Assembly (NCBI RefSeq): GCF_000152945.2
Contig: NC_020830.1
Span: forward strand, 2,862,501 to 2,926,500
Source of the DNA: Polaribacter sp. MED152
GTDB lineage: Bacteria > Bacteroidota > Bacteroidia > Flavobacteriales > Flavobacteriaceae
Length of the DNA stretch: 64,000 bases
Direction: 5' to 3'
Part shown: piece by piece, positions 34,404 through 44,119 of the stretch
How positions within the stretch are numbered: the stretch's first letter is position 1
How the letters are laid out: the number at the start of each line of letters is the position of its first letter
Notes under the pieces: model-generated
The model's database searches: none
What the model was told of the DNA's origin: nothing
The model's input: the letters and a program-made list of their open reading frames with translations, nothing else
Position numbers and translations under genes: made by a program

Positions 34404-35561
34404 TTATAAACAAGCTAAAATACAGTTGGTTAGTTTTGTAAAATCTTCTTTAGTATTGTAAACATGACAAGAAAGACGGATATAGTTTCCACGAAAAGAA
34501 ATAAAAATATTTTCTGCCTTTAGTTTTGCTTTTAATTCGTCTAAATTTAATTGTTGTGGTAATTCAACACCAAATAAATGATGACTTCTGTAATCTTCAT
34601 TTTCAATAGTACAGCCCATTGTTTTTAAAGAGATAACAGCATCTTTAGTGATTTCTTGACAGTAATCTTGAATAGCTTTTGGTGTCCAGTCTAACACTTG
34701 TTGCAAACCAGCTGTTTGCATTTTTACGTGAATAAAGCTAGCATGTTCACCTACAGAATATCTGTTGGCCAAAGGTTTGTATTTGCTTTCATAATTGGTT
34801 AATCCACTCATTTTATCGCTATTTAAACGATTAGACCAATTTTCTTCAAGTGGTTCTCCATCATCAAAATAAGAACCATAATAAGCCAAAGCACATCCAT
34901 AAGGTCCAAACAACCATTTGTATCCTGCACAAATCAATGCATCTGGCTGAATTTCTTTTACAGAAAAAGGCAAAACACCTATAGACTGACTTCCATCAAT
35001 AACTAATAACGCATCAACTAAAGATGTTTTTTTTCTAATAGCTTTTAAGTCAAATAAAGTTCCATTAGCCCAGTGAATATTACCTATAGAAACCAAGGCA
35101 GTTTTGTCTGAAATTGAATTTAGAATAGCATTATTCCAATTTTTACCACGATTTTCTGCATTTTCAGGCATTGAAACTATGGTTAGTTTAGCTTCAAATC
35201 TTTGCGCTAACTTTTCCCAAACATAATAGTTACTAGGAAACTGACTCTCTATTAATAATATTTCATCACCTTTATTCAGTTGAACGTTATTGGCTACTGT
35301 AGCCAAGCCATAAGATGCTGATGGTATGTTTGCAATTCTATTATAATCTTCAACTTCAATTAATTTTGCGAATAATTTTTTAAGTGTTATAACAGGATCA
35401 AAGTAGCTGTTTGTGGTAATTTTATAAGGATGACTTTTTTCTAAAACGCCAGCAATTCCTGCTTCTTCTATAGCTTTAAAAGAAGGTGATTGACTTGCAA
35501 TATTTAAGTAGGTAATATTTTCAGGTAATCTAAAAAGGTGTTTTTGATTTGATAAGTTCAT
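34404..35561 (-). CDS. Class V aminotransferase-fold PLP enzyme
   Basis: A 385-residue aminotransferase class V (cysteine desulfurase/kynureninase-like fold) protein. The PLP lysine is in LICAGYKWLFGPYGCALAYY, and DALLVIDGSQSIGVLPF gives the PLP-binding Asp and the loop before it. The start at 35561 (MNLSNQKHLF) is used; an upstream ATG at 35591 would add ten hydrophobic residues and overlap a terminator. It may act on cysteine, aspartate or another amino acid; the family does not tell. It is coupled to the NUDIX gene. Confidence 0.9.
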   Translation of the reverse strand: MNLSNQKHLFRLPENITYLNIASQSPSFKAIEEAGIAGVLEKSHPYKITTNSYFDPVITLKKLFAKLIEVEDYNRIANIPSASYGLATVANNVQLNKGDEILLIESQFPSNYYVWEKLAQRFEAKLTIVSMPENAENRGKNWNNAILNSISDKTALVSIGNIHWANGTLFDLKAIRKKTSLVDALLVIDGSQSIGVLPFSVKEIQPDALICAGYKWLFGPYGCALAYYGSYFDDGEPLEENWSNRLNSDKMSGLTNYESKYKPLANRYSVGEHASFIHVKMQTAGLQQVLDWTPKAIQDYCQEITKDAVISLKTMGCTIENEDYRSHHLFGVELPQQLNLDELKAKLKAENIFISFRGNYIRLSCHVYNTKEDFTKLTNCILACL

Positions 35562-35571
35562 GGCTAAAAAT

Positions 35572-35599
35572 AAAAAAAGCGAAGCTTGCACTTCGCTTT
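35572..35599 (-). terminator. Terminator of the M42 peptidase gene
   Basis: AAAGCGAAG (35576-35584) pairs with CTTCGCTTT (35591-35599) around a 6-nt loop. On the minus strand a run of seven T follows. It lies 15 nt after the peptidase stop codon and just before the aminotransferase start. Confidence 0.85.
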
Positions 35600-35613
35600 G
35601 TAATTATAATTTA

Positions 35614-36702
35614 TTAATCGAAATAAGAGAAAGTATCTCCATCTTTAATTTGTAGTAATGCTTCATAAATCATTTTAATCACATTTTCAACATCACTTCT
35701 ATGTACCATTTCAACTGTGGTATGCATATATCTTAAAGGTAAAGATATTAATGCAGAAGCAACACCACCATTACTATAAGCAAAAGCATCTGTATCTGTG
35801 CCTGTTGCTCTAGAAAGTGCAGATCTCTGAAAAGGAATATCTTTAGCCTCTGCTGCATCAATAATTAAATCTCTTAATTTTTGTTGTACTGCTGGTGCAT
35901 AAGCTACAACAGGACCTTTACCAATTTCTAAATGACCAGCTTTTTTCATTTCGATCATTGGTGTTGTTGTATCGTGAGTAACATCTGTAACTATGGCAAC
36001 ATTAGGTTTAATGGTTTGTGTAATCATTTCTGCACCTCGCAAACCAATTTCTTCTTGCACAGAGTTGGTAATATATAAACCAAAAGGCAACTCAATGTTA
36101 TTTTCTTTTAATAACCTACCTACTTCAGCAATCATAAAACCACCCATTCTATTATCTAAAGCTCTACAAACAAATTTATCACCATTTAATACGTGAAATT
36201 CATCTGGATACGTAATTACGCAACCTACATGAATGCCTAAGGCTAAAACTTCTTCTTTATTTGCACAACCTACATCTATTGTAATGTTATCTGGTTTTGG
36301 TGCTTGCTCATTAGATTTATCTCTGGTATGAATTGCTGGCCAACCAAACACACCTTTTACGATGCCATTCTTTGTGTGGATATTTACAATTTTACTTGGT
36401 GCAATTTGATGGTCTGATCCTCCATTTCTAATTACATAAATCAACCCATTATCTGTAATGTAATTTACGTACCAAGAAATTTCATCTGCATGCCCTTCTA
36501 TAACCACTTTATATTTTGCATCTGGATTTATAACACCCACTGCAGAACCATAAGTATCTGTAATAAATTCATCTACATACGGTTTCAAGTAATTCATCCA
36601 AATTTTTTGACCTTCCCATTCATAACCAGTTGGAGATGCATTATTTAAATATTCTTCTAAAAACGCTAGTGATTCTTTATTTAATATTGATTTATCTGAC
36701 AT
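35614..36702 (-). CDS. M42 family aminopeptidase (endoglucanase/FrvX-like)
   Basis: A 362-residue M42 metalloaminopeptidase. Metal ligand motifs appear in order: VVIEGHADEI (His, Asp), RALDNRMGG (Asp), VQEEIGLRGA (catalytic Glu pair), TDVTHDT (Asp) and MHTTVEM near the C-terminus (His). It removes N-terminal residues from peptides in large dodecameric cytoplasmic complexes. I chose the ATG at 36702 (MSDKSILNKESL); the longer frame from 36780 begins in AT-rich, basic, non-conserved sequence. Confidence 0.93.
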   Translation of the reverse strand: MSDKSILNKESLAFLEEYLNNASPTGYEWEGQKIWMNYLKPYVDEFITDTYGSAVGVINPDAKYKVVIEGHADEISWYVNYITDNGLIYVIRNGGSDHQIAPSKIVNIHTKNGIVKGVFGWPAIHTRDKSNEQAPKPDNITIDVGCANKEEVLALGIHVGCVITYPDEFHVLNGDKFVCRALDNRMGGFMIAEVGRLLKENNIELPFGLYITNSVQEEIGLRGAEMITQTIKPNVAIVTDVTHDTTTPMIEMKKAGHLEIGKGPVVAYAPAVQQKLRDLIIDAAEAKDIPFQRSALSRATGTDTDAFAYSNGGVASALISLPLRYMHTTVEMVHRSDVENVIKMIYEALLQIKDGDTFSYFD

Positions 36703-36831
36703 AATATATATTCTGTTTTTTGTAAAAATAAAACGTTTTTTTAAACTTTTCTTACATTTTAATCTTAAATATTGTAACATTATACCTAATAATAGCTCTA
36801 ATAACAGAATCTAAAATCAAACTGAAAAAAC

Positions 36832-37245
36832 ATGAAATTTTTTAAAACTACTTTAGTACTTGCTCTATTATTTTTAGCAACAAATTGTTCAACCAAAGTT
36901 GAGGGTTCATCAGAATTTCATCCTGATTTTAAAATAGCCAAAAGCGGATTTAAAAAAGAGCTTAAAAAAGAGATTGATTTTGAGGATTTGTCAATTGGAA
37001 CTTATTACACTAAAAAGAATAATATTACAGAAGAAAGAGGTTTGAATTTAACCTTTAAAAATGCAAATCAAGAAGTGTATAGTACTAATGAAGCAAATAA
37101 AAAAGCAGATTTTATAGCAACACAGGTAAATAAGTATTTATTGAATTTAGATAATTATGATTATGTAAATATTATCTTCGAAAATGAGAATGAAGAAGGT
37201 GATGTGAAAAAATCTACTAGAATTACAATAAAAAGAGAATTATAA
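36832..37245 (+). CDS. Small lipoprotein of unknown function
   Basis: A 137-residue lipoprotein with hydrophobic signal 6-16 and lipobox LATNC, Cys19. The mature part is short, charged and mixed alpha/beta (KSGFKKELKKEIDFEDLS, YVNIIFENENEEGDVKKSTRITI). I do not recognise a domain. It lies 14 nt before the ABC ATPase gene, so it probably belongs to the same transcription unit and may be an accessory part of that transporter. Confidence 0.75.
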   Translation: MKFFKTTLVLALLFLATNCSTKVEGSSEFHPDFKIAKSGFKKELKKEIDFEDLSIGTYYTKKNNITEERGLNLTFKNANQEVYSTNEANKKADFIATQVNKYLLNLDNYDYVNIIFENENEEGDVKKSTRITIKREL

Positions 37246-37259
37246 CCAACCAACATAGC

Positions 37260-38150
37260 ATGAAACTTAGCATACAAAACTTAACAAAAACGTACAAAAA
37301 CGGAGTAAAAGCAATTGATAATTTAAGTATCGAAATTGGTACAGGAATGTTTGGTCTTTTAGGGCCAAATGGTGCAGGTAAATCTTCCTTAATGAGAACA
37401 ATTGCAACATTGCAAAGCCCAGATTCTGGAAGTATTATGTTTGGTGATATTAATGTGTTAGAAGATAACATGGCTTTGAGAAAAGTGTTAGGTTATTTAC
37501 CACAATCTTTTGGTGTATATCCAAAAATGTCTGCAGAAGATTTGTTAGATTATTTTGCCACATTAAAAGGGGTTGCTAAAAAATCGGATAGAGAAAAATT
37601 AGTAAAAGAAGTATTAGAAATTACTAATTTATACGATGTAAGACACAAACATGTTGCAGGTTATTCAGGGGGGATGAAACAACGTTTTGGAATTGCACAG
37701 CTGCTATTGAATAATCCTAAATTAATAATTGTAGATGAGCCAACTGCAGGTTTAGATCCAGCAGAAAGACATCGTTTTTTAAATGTTTTAAGAGAGGTTG
37801 GTACCAATTGTACAGTTATATTTTCAACACATATTGTAGAGGATGTAAAAGAATTATGTAACGAAATGGCTATTTTAAATGGTGGTAAAATTTTAAAGCA
37901 TACTACTCCTCAACAAGCAACAAATGAACTACAAGGTAAAATTTGGACAAAAGTTATTGAGAGAGATGATTTAGAAAGCAATGAAAAATTATATTCGATT
38001 TTATCTTCTAATTACAATCAAGATAATACCTTAAACATTAGAGTGCATTCAGAAGAGAAACCATCAGAAGACTTTGTGGCTGCAAATCCGCAATTAGATG
38101 ATGTTTATTTTATTGCATTACAGCAAGATGAACCAGTTTTAAAAGTATAA
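37260..38150 (+). CDS. ABC transporter ATP-binding protein
   Basis: A 296-residue ABC-2-type ATPase. Walker A GPNGAGKSS, Q-loop YLPQSFGVYP, signature YSGGMKQRFG and Walker B LIIVDEPTAGLDP are all intact, and the switch His is in STHIVEDVKEL. A 70-residue C-terminal extension follows. Together with the permease/peptidase protein encoded 95 nt downstream it should form an inner-membrane transporter of unknown substrate. It is not the gliding ATPase GldA by position, although distinguishing them firmly needs alignment. Confidence 0.92.
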   Translation: MKLSIQNLTKTYKNGVKAIDNLSIEIGTGMFGLLGPNGAGKSSLMRTIATLQSPDSGSIMFGDINVLEDNMALRKVLGYLPQSFGVYPKMSAEDLLDYFATLKGVAKKSDREKLVKEVLEITNLYDVRHKHVAGYSGGMKQRFGIAQLLLNNPKLIIVDEPTAGLDPAERHRFLNVLREVGTNCTVIFSTHIVEDVKELCNEMAILNGGKILKHTTPQQATNELQGKIWTKVIERDDLESNEKLYSILSSNYNQDNTLNIRVHSEEKPSEDFVAANPQLDDVYFIALQQDEPVLKV

Positions 38151-38245
38151 GTAGATGATTATATTTTTCAATTTCTAGAAAATTAGAAATTCAAAAATCA
38201 AACTCGCTATAAATCTAAGAATCCAAACAATTTAAACATCAACAA

Positions 38246-41200
38246 ATGTTTTCTACAATATATAAACAAGAATTAAAGTACTGGTTTGGCAGGCCAGCTT
38301 TCTATATTTACTTAGCTATATTTATATTTTTAGCTTTCTTTTTCTCAGCCACATCTGCTGGAATTTGGGATTTTCTAACAGTAACTACTGGTTCTTCTCG
38401 AATTGTAAATTCACCCATAGGTGTAAATGGTTTATTTAATGGTTTAACCACATTTATATTCTTTTTATTTCCATCTATAATTGGTGTTTCTGTCTACAGA
38501 GACTATAAAAGTGAAATGCATACCATATTGTATTCTTACCCTTTTACCAAAGCAAATTATTTATTTGCTAAGTTTTTAAGTGGTATAACAGTAGTTTCAA
38601 TTATTGTTTTAGGCATTGGTTTAGGTATGATTATTGGTTTTAGGTTTCCAGGCACAAATCCAGATATTGTTGGGCCTTTTAACTTCTTAACATATGTAAA
38701 AACCTATTTACTTTTTATTTTACCAAATGTTGTTTTCTTTGGTGCTATTGTTTTTGCAATTGTAACTTTTACAAGAAATATTGCAGCTGGTTTTATAACA
38801 GTTATAATTTTAATGTTTGCGCAGGCTGTAGTTGTTAGCAATTTAGTAGAAGCAGATTATAAAATGCTAGCAGCTATTCTAGATCCTTTTGGTTCTGCAT
38901 CCATTACTTACTACACAGAATATTGGACCATGTCTGAGCAAAATAGCATGCAAATTCCAGTAGAATCTATGATTATTTACAATCGTGTTTTGTGGTTGGT
39001 AATTTCAGCATTAGTTTTTGGTCTGGTCTATAAGTTCTTTTCTTTTAGTCAAAACGCATTTTCATTATCCTTTAAAAAAGTAAAAGGAGAACGTATTATA
39101 AAAAGAAATTACAGTGGAATTACAAAAATTAACTTGCCAAAAGTCACTCACGATTATTCTTTTACTCAAAACTTAAAAGCTACTTGGAAACTTTCTAATA
39201 TAGATTTTAAGTACATTATTAAAAGTTGGCCTTTTATATCAATAGTATTAGTAGGCGTTCTTTTAATTGTAGTGGGTCTTTTTACAGTTGGTAATATTTT
39301 TGGAACCCAAACCTTACCTGTTACTTGGCAAATGTTAAATGGTGGAGGTGTCTTTGTTTTATCAATAAATATCTGTACGTTTTTGTATGCAGGTTTATTG
39401 GTGCAAAGAGCGCAAATTGCAAGAGTAAATCATTTGGTAGATGCAACCACAATTCCTAATTGGTCTTTATTATTTTCTAAGTTAATTGCCTTGTTGAAAA
39501 TGCAATTGGTATTGGTAACTGTAGTTTTAGTATCAGGAATCATTTTTCAAATTTACAAAGGGTATTACAATTTCGAAATTGGGCATTATATTTATGAACT
39601 TTATGTTTTAGATTTTATAAATTATGTTGTTTGGGCCTTGTTAGCCTTATTTATTCAAACGCTAATTAGAAATCCATATTTAGGGCTTTTTGCTTTGTTA
39701 ATCATAGCAATAGGAATGCCATTATTATCTTTTATTGGTGTAGATGAAGCAATATTTAAATATAATGAAGGGCCAGGTTTTAGTTATTCAGATATGAATG
39801 GTTATGGCTTTTCTTTAGGACCTTACTTATGGTATAAAACGTATTGGATTCTTGGAGGTATTACTTTAATTATTGTAGCCCTTACGTTTTGGGTTCGTGG
39901 AATTCCTTTTTCTTTTGCAGAAAGATTATCAATTGCTAAAAACCGATTTACAGGTAAAATTGCAACTACTTTTATCGTTTTTTTGGTAGCTTTCTTAGGT
40001 TTAGGTTTTACCATTTTTAAAGAAAATAATATTGATAATGAAAGGATATCGTCTAAAGAAATCGAAAAACGGAGAGTTGAATGGGAAAAGAAATATAAAA
40101 AATACGAAAACTACAAACAACCAAGAATAATAGCTGTAAAAACAGATGTAGATATATTTCCAAAAGAAAGAGTCTTTAATGCTTCTGCAGTATTAAAAAT
40201 GGTAAACAAAACAGACAAGGCTATAGATAGTGTGTTTTTAAATCATAATTCATTAAAAAGTACTTTCGAGTTTACAAAACCAAATCAATTGGTTTTAGAA
40301 GACACCATTCATAATTTTGATATTTATAAGTTTGATACTCCAATACTTCCTGGAGACACGTTGGCACTAAAAGTTACTGTAGAAAGTGATAAGAATACCA
40401 TGTTTAGAAAAAACTCTCCTATTAATGAAAACGGAACTTTTATTAATAATGGTATGTTTCCTTCTTTAGGATATTCTTCTGCAGGAGAATTAACAGACAA
40501 TCAAACTCGTAAAAAGTACGATTTACCTAGAAATGATTTACGTCCTTATCCTTCAGATTCGACAGCTTTAGGTAATACATATATTTCTAAAGATTCAGAT
40601 TGGATTGATTTTGAAGCAACAGTTTCTACCTCAGAAGATCAAATTGCAATTGCTCCTGGTTATTTGCAAAAAGAATGGACAGAAAATGGGCGAAGATATT
40701 TCCATTACAAGATGGATAGTAAAATACTAAATTTTTATGCCTTTAACTCTGCTAGATACGAAGTGAAAAAAGAGATGTATAAAGGCATTAGCCTTGAGAT
40801 ATATTATCATAAAGGGCATGAATTTAATTTAGATAGAATGATGAAAGGTATGAAAGCATCATTAGATTATAATTCAGAAAACTTTAGTCCTTATCAACAC
40901 AAACAAGTAAGAATTATTGAGTTTCCAAAAACGTCAGGAACTTTTGCACAATCTTTTCCAAACACAATTCCATTTTCAGAAAGCATTGGTTTTATTGCAG
41001 ATGTAGATGATGAAAGTGATGATGGTGTAGATTATCCTTATGCAGTAACAGTACATGAAGTTGCACATCAATGGTGGGCTCATCAAGTAATAGGTGCAGA
41101 TGTTTTAGGTGCAACTATGTTGTCTGAAAGTATGTCTGAGTATGTTGCACTAAAAGTGCTTGAACAGGAATTAGGTAAATCTAAAATGAGAACCTTTTTA

Positions 41201-41896
41201 AAAGAAGCTTTAGATGGTTATTTACAACAAAGAACTTTTGAGAGTAAACGTGAAAAGCCTTTAATGTATAATGATGGTCAAGGTTATATACGTTATCAAA
41301 AAGGATCTCTGGTGTTTTATGCTCTGGGTGATTATATAGGTGATGAAAATTTAAATGGTGCTTTAAAAAGATACGTGGAAAAAGTAAAATTTCAAGAACC
41401 ACCTTACACAACATCAGTAGAAATGGTAAATTATATAAGAGAAGTTACCCCAGATTCTTTACAATATATTATTAAAGATATGTTCGAAACCATTACACTA
41501 TATAAAAATAGAATTGTAGAAGTAGAAACAACAGCGCTTGACAATGGTAAATTTCAGGTAGATATAGAGTTTGAAGTTGCCAAGTATAGAAATGATGAAA
41601 AAGGTAAAAAATACTTTGGAGAAAAAGAGGGTGATACTTTAGTTTATAAAAACCCAAATACAGATAAGGATGTACTTTCTACCAAATTAAATGATTACAT
41701 AGATATAGGTGTTTTCGCTGAAGAAGAAATTGATGGTGTTAAAAAAGAAAAGGAAATTTACCTAAAAAAGCATAAGATTACAGCAATAAATAATAAAATT
41801 ACCATAATTGTAGATGAAAAACCCTCAGAGGTTGGTGTAGATCCATACAATAAGTTAATAGATACAAAGTCAGATGATAATCGAAAGAAAATTTAA
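38246..41896 (+). CDS. ABC-2 permease fused to M1-type metallopeptidase
   Basis: 1216 residues. The N-terminal half (about 1-600) has twelve or so hydrophobic segments in two ABC-2 permease halves (FSTIYKQELKYWFGRPAFYIYL at the start, FDIGVSVYRDYKSE-like loops). The C-terminal half (about 620-1216) is an M1-like gluzincin peptidase with zinc motif HEVAH (His937, Glu938, His941) in VHEVAHQWWAHQ and a downstream Glu961. The usual GAMEN exopeptidase motif is replaced by a PFSESIGF stretch. The domain should face the periplasm. Paired with the ATPase gene, it could couple transport to peptide cleavage. The fusion is a recurring Bacteroidota family. Confidence 0.88.
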   Translation: MFSTIYKQELKYWFGRPAFYIYLAIFIFLAFFFSATSAGIWDFLTVTTGSSRIVNSPIGVNGLFNGLTTFIFFLFPSIIGVSVYRDYKSEMHTILYSYPFTKANYLFAKFLSGITVVSIIVLGIGLGMIIGFRFPGTNPDIVGPFNFLTYVKTYLLFILPNVVFFGAIVFAIVTFTRNIAAGFITVIILMFAQAVVVSNLVEADYKMLAAILDPFGSASITYYTEYWTMSEQNSMQIPVESMIIYNRVLWLVISALVFGLVYKFFSFSQNAFSLSFKKVKGERIIKRNYSGITKINLPKVTHDYSFTQNLKATWKLSNIDFKYIIKSWPFISIVLVGVLLIVVGLFTVGNIFGTQTLPVTWQMLNGGGVFVLSINICTFLYAGLLVQRAQIARVNHLVDATTIPNWSLLFSKLIALLKMQLVLVTVVLVSGIIFQIYKGYYNFEIGHYIYELYVLDFINYVVWALLALFIQTLIRNPYLGLFALLIIAIGMPLLSFIGVDEAIFKYNEGPGFSYSDMNGYGFSLGPYLWYKTYWILGGITLIIVALTFWVRGIPFSFAERLSIAKNRFTGKIATTFIVFLVAFLGLGFTIFKENNIDNERISSKEIEKRRVEWEKKYKKYENYKQPRIIAVKTDVDIFPKERVFNASAVLKMVNKTDKAIDSVFLNHNSLKSTFEFTKPNQLVLEDTIHNFDIYKFDTPILPGDTLALKVTVESDKNTMFRKNSPINENGTFINNGMFPSLGYSSAGELTDNQTRKKYDLPRNDLRPYPSDSTALGNTYISKDSDWIDFEATVSTSEDQIAIAPGYLQKEWTENGRRYFHYKMDSKILNFYAFNSARYEVKKEMYKGISLEIYYHKGHEFNLDRMMKGMKASLDYNSENFSPYQHKQVRIIEFPKTSGTFAQSFPNTIPFSESIGFIADVDDESDDGVDYPYAVTVHEVAHQWWAHQVIGADVLGATMLSESMSEYVALKVLEQELGKSKMRTFLKEALDGYLQQRTFESKREKPLMYNDGQGYIRYQKGSLVFYALGDYIGDENLNGALKRYVEKVKFQEPPYTTSVEMVNYIREVTPDSLQYIIKDMFETITLYKNRIVEVETTALDNGKFQVDIEFEVAKYRNDEKGKKYFGEKEGDTLVYKNPNTDKDVLSTKLNDYIDIGVFAEEEIDGVKKEKEIYLKKHKITAINNKITIIVDEKPSEVGVDPYNKLIDTKSDDNRKKI

Positions 41897-41904
41897 ATAG
41901 TAAC

Positions 41905-41945
41905 AAAAAAAATCTCTAAATTAATTTTAGAGATTTTTTTTATTC
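41905..41945. terminator. Bidirectional terminator between permease/peptidase and DoxX genes
   Basis: AATCTCTAAA (41911-41920) and TTTAGAGATT (41926-41935) form a 10-bp stem, loop TTAAT, with A and T runs on either side. It overlaps the end of the DoxX gene by a few bases. Confidence 0.87.
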
Positions 41946-42332
41946 TGATTGATTACCAAAAAATGGAATTTGTTTTCTTTCCTTAAATAGAATAATAGCT
42001 GATATAATAAAAATGTAAACAGCTGCTCCAAACAATAAGCCATGGTCGTTATTATGGTTGATGCCAATTTTAGTAATGTGCCCTAAAATTGCACCTGTCA
42101 TAACTCCCATAGTTAAAAGCGCTCCTAACCAAGTTGTTTTTGGTATATATAATAGTATGGATGCTATTAGTTCAATTATGCCTGTTCCAACTCTTAAGTA
42201 AGCTTCATCTTTACCAGCTAATTTGCTAAACAGTTCAACACTTTGGTCTGCAGCAGAAAATTTAAAAAGTAATGTCTGCAGCATTATAATTACAGCAATC
42301 ATTTTTAAAATGATTAGTATGTATTTTTTCAT
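41940..42332 (-). CDS. DoxX-like small membrane protein
   Basis: A 130-residue protein with four hydrophobic segments in the DoxX-like arrangement. The first helix (KYILIILKMIAVIIMLQTLL) is followed by FKFSAADQSVELF and GIIELIASILLYIP, the usual family order, then MGVMTGAILGHITKIG. It is an inner-membrane protein; the family is linked loosely to redox or quinone handling. It is transcribed alone, convergent with the peptidase gene. Confidence 0.88.
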   Translation of the reverse strand: MKKYILIILKMIAVIIMLQTLLFKFSAADQSVELFSKLAGKDEAYLRVGTGIIELIASILLYIPKTTWLGALLTMGVMTGAILGHITKIGINHNNDHGLLFGAAVYIFIISAIILFKERKQIPFFGNQSE

Positions 42333-42382
42333 TTATGGTTGATTTTCTATTTAGACGAAAAGGTCTAAAAACCCTTACAATA

Positions 42383-42416
42383 TTGGTTTTATCAACAGAA
42401 AAAAGTAGTACTTTTA
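42383..42416 (+). promoter_or_regulatory. Candidate promoter of the DUF6913-like gene
   Basis: TTG at 42383-42385, 23-nt spacer, then TACTTTTA at 42409-42416 (one mismatch to TAnnTTTG). The predicted leader is about 22 nt to the TTG start at 42445. Confidence 0.35.
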
Positions 42417-42444
42417 CAATCAAATAACTACTAATTACAATCGT

Positions 42445-42951
42445 TTGAAAAAGAAGTTTATCAAAAGAAACTTTCAAAAACTACTCTTAGAAAAAGAACA
42501 GAATAGGGTAGTGTCTACAGATATTATTAAAACTGTAGGTATCATTTCTACAGATGAAATTTCTAATTGGATAGATATTAAAACTGCTGTAGAAGACCAT
42601 TTCAAAGTTCATAATACAAAGATTTATAGTTATAGGCCTTACAGTAGAAAAGAAGAAGTGTCTTTCAAACATTTCTCAGAAAAAGATTTTAACTGGAAAG
42701 GTCAAGTATCACAACCAAATTTTAAGGTATTTATAGAGCAACCTTTCGATTTATTAATTGGTTTTTTCAATAAGAGAAACCTATATGTAGAAAATGCTGT
42801 TTTACGATCTAATGCCAAATTTAAAGTAGGTATTTCTAATGTAAATCAGGATTTGTATGACATGGAGATTGCAGTATTACCAAAAAATACCAATCAATTT
42901 TTAGAAGAATTAAAAAAATACTTACTAATTCTTAAAAAAGTAGAAAATTAA
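42445..42951 (+). CDS. DUF6913-like conserved protein
   Basis: A 168-residue soluble protein. It starts with a TTG at 42445 (Met-Lys-Lys-Lys-Phe), since no ATG lies in frame near the conserved N-terminus. The sequence is alpha/beta with KTVGIISTDEISNWIDIKTAVEDHF, then QPFDLLIGFFNKRNLYVENAVL and FKVGISNVNQDLYDMEIAV. This matches a flavobacterial family often found before dapA. The role is unknown; the FKVGI-like region resembles proteins bound to cell-wall precursor genes only by context. Confidence 0.8.
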   Translation: MKKKFIKRNFQKLLLEKEQNRVVSTDIIKTVGIISTDEISNWIDIKTAVEDHFKVHNTKIYSYRPYSRKEEVSFKHFSEKDFNWKGQVSQPNFKVFIEQPFDLLIGFFNKRNLYVENAVLRSNAKFKVGISNVNQDLYDMEIAVLPKNTNQFLEELKKYLLILKKVEN

Positions 42952-43041
42952 ACTTCAATCTTAAAGTTGTGAATTCTTTATATTCTAAATGAATTGTACA
43001 ATTTCATATTTGTAAATATTGTAATTTTACCGAGTTAAAAA

Positions 43042-43926
43042 ATGAAACTGATGCAAAAATTTGTTGGTACAGGAGTAGCGTTAATTACGCCCTTTAAGGA
43101 AGATTTATCTGTAAATATAGAAGCACTTAAAAAATTAGTGAACTTCAACATTGAAAATGGTACAAATTACTTGGTTATAAATGGCACAACAGGTGAAAGT
43201 GCAACTATTACTAAAGAAGAAAAGCAACTTATTATAGATGTAATTATTAAAGAGAACAATAAGAGAGTTCCTTTAGTATTAGGTGTTGGTGGTAATAATA
43301 CAACAGAGGTTGTAAAAGAACTTAAAACCAGAGATTTTACTGGTATAGATGGTGTTTTGTCTGTAGCTCCTTATTACAGTAAACCAACTCAAGAAGGTTT
43401 CTATCAGCATTATAAAGCATTAGCAGAAGCAACAGAATTGCCAATTATCTTATACAATGTTCCTGGCAGAACTGCTAAAAATATGGAACCATCAACAACA
43501 ATTAGGTTGGCAAACGATTTTGAAAATATTGTAGGAGTTAAAGAAGCTGGTAATATTCAACAACAATACAACAGTCTCTTAAAAGATAAACCAGAAGATT
43601 TCTTAATTATTTCTGGAGACGATGATTTAGCATTAGGAGTGGCCTTAGCAGGTGGTTCAGGAGTTATCTCTGTAATTGGTCAGGCTTTTCCAGCTGAATT
43701 TTCAAAAATGATTCAATTAGGTTTAGAAGGTAAAAATAAAGAGGCTTATAAAATACACTTTAAGCTTATGGATATTATCGACTATATTTTTGAAGAAAAT
43801 AATCCTGCAGGAATTAAAACTGTACTACAAGAATTAAATATTTGTGGTAATGACGTGCGTTTACCATTGGTAAAAGCAAGTAGTCAACTGTCAGAAAAGA
43901 TAGCAAACTACGTAGCTAACTTTTAA
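43042..43926 (+). CDS. dapA: 4-hydroxy-tetrahydrodipicolinate synthase
   Basis: A 294-residue DHDPS of standard length. The Schiff-base lysine lies in [10 protein letters not shown], Tyr in [13 protein letters not shown], the pyruvate loop is [15 protein letters not shown], and the conserved [12 protein letters not shown] follows. It condenses pyruvate with aspartate semialdehyde to make the first dedicated intermediate of diaminopimelate and lysine. The start at 43042 was kept; the ATG at 43051 ([12 protein letters not shown]) fits homologues equally well. It is cytoplasmic and next to the DUF6913-like gene. Confidence 0.95.
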   Translation: MKLMQKFVGTGVALITPFKEDLSVNIEALKKLVNFNIENGTNYLVINGTTGESATITKEEKQLIIDVIIKENNKRVPLVLGVGGNNTTEVVKELKTRDFTGIDGVLSVAPYYSKPTQEGFYQHYKALAEATELPIILYNVPGRTAKNMEPSTTIRLANDFENIVGVKEAGNIQQQYNSLLKDKPEDFLIISGDDDLALGVALAGGSGVISVIGQAFPAEFSKMIQLGLEGKNKEAYKIHFKLMDIIDYIFEENNPAGIKTVLQELNICGNDVRLPLVKASSQLSEKIANYVANF

Positions 43927-43979
43927 TTCTTAACAAACTTTTAGTATCTTCTTATTAAAATTTTAAGGCTTTTTGATGC

Positions 43980-44045
43980 ATTATTGCAAGGTAAATTAGC
44001 GCAAGAAATTGTGATTGGCTGCAATCTGTAATTTTATGCAATAAT
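43980..44045. other. Long imperfect hairpin upstream of bamD
   Basis: ATTATTGCA (43980-43988) and TGCAATAAT (44037-44045) are a perfect 9-bp inverted repeat. Inside it AAATTA (43993-43998) pairs with TAATTT (44029-44034), and GATTG (44013-44017) with CAATC (44022-44026) around a GCTG loop. The result is a 66-nt branched stem in a 193-nt gap between dapA and bamD. There is no T run, so it is not a plain terminator. Confidence 0.55.
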
Positions 44046-44119
44046 TTAACAAAGGTTAAGTTTTATTTTGTTAAAAATAAATGCTTTTATTATCCATAAT
44101 TAATTACTAATTTTGCAGG

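Noticed and set aside
36703-36780. Longer start for the M42 peptidase
   Set aside because: The added 26 residues are basic and encoded by promoter-like AT-rich DNA. MSDKSILNKESL is the expected family start.
44108-44115. TAATTTTG as a promoter element for bamD
   Set aside because: It fits TAnnTTTG but lies only 4 nt before the start codon and has no -33 TTG at 17-23 nt. It would need a leaderless transcript starting at or inside the gene.
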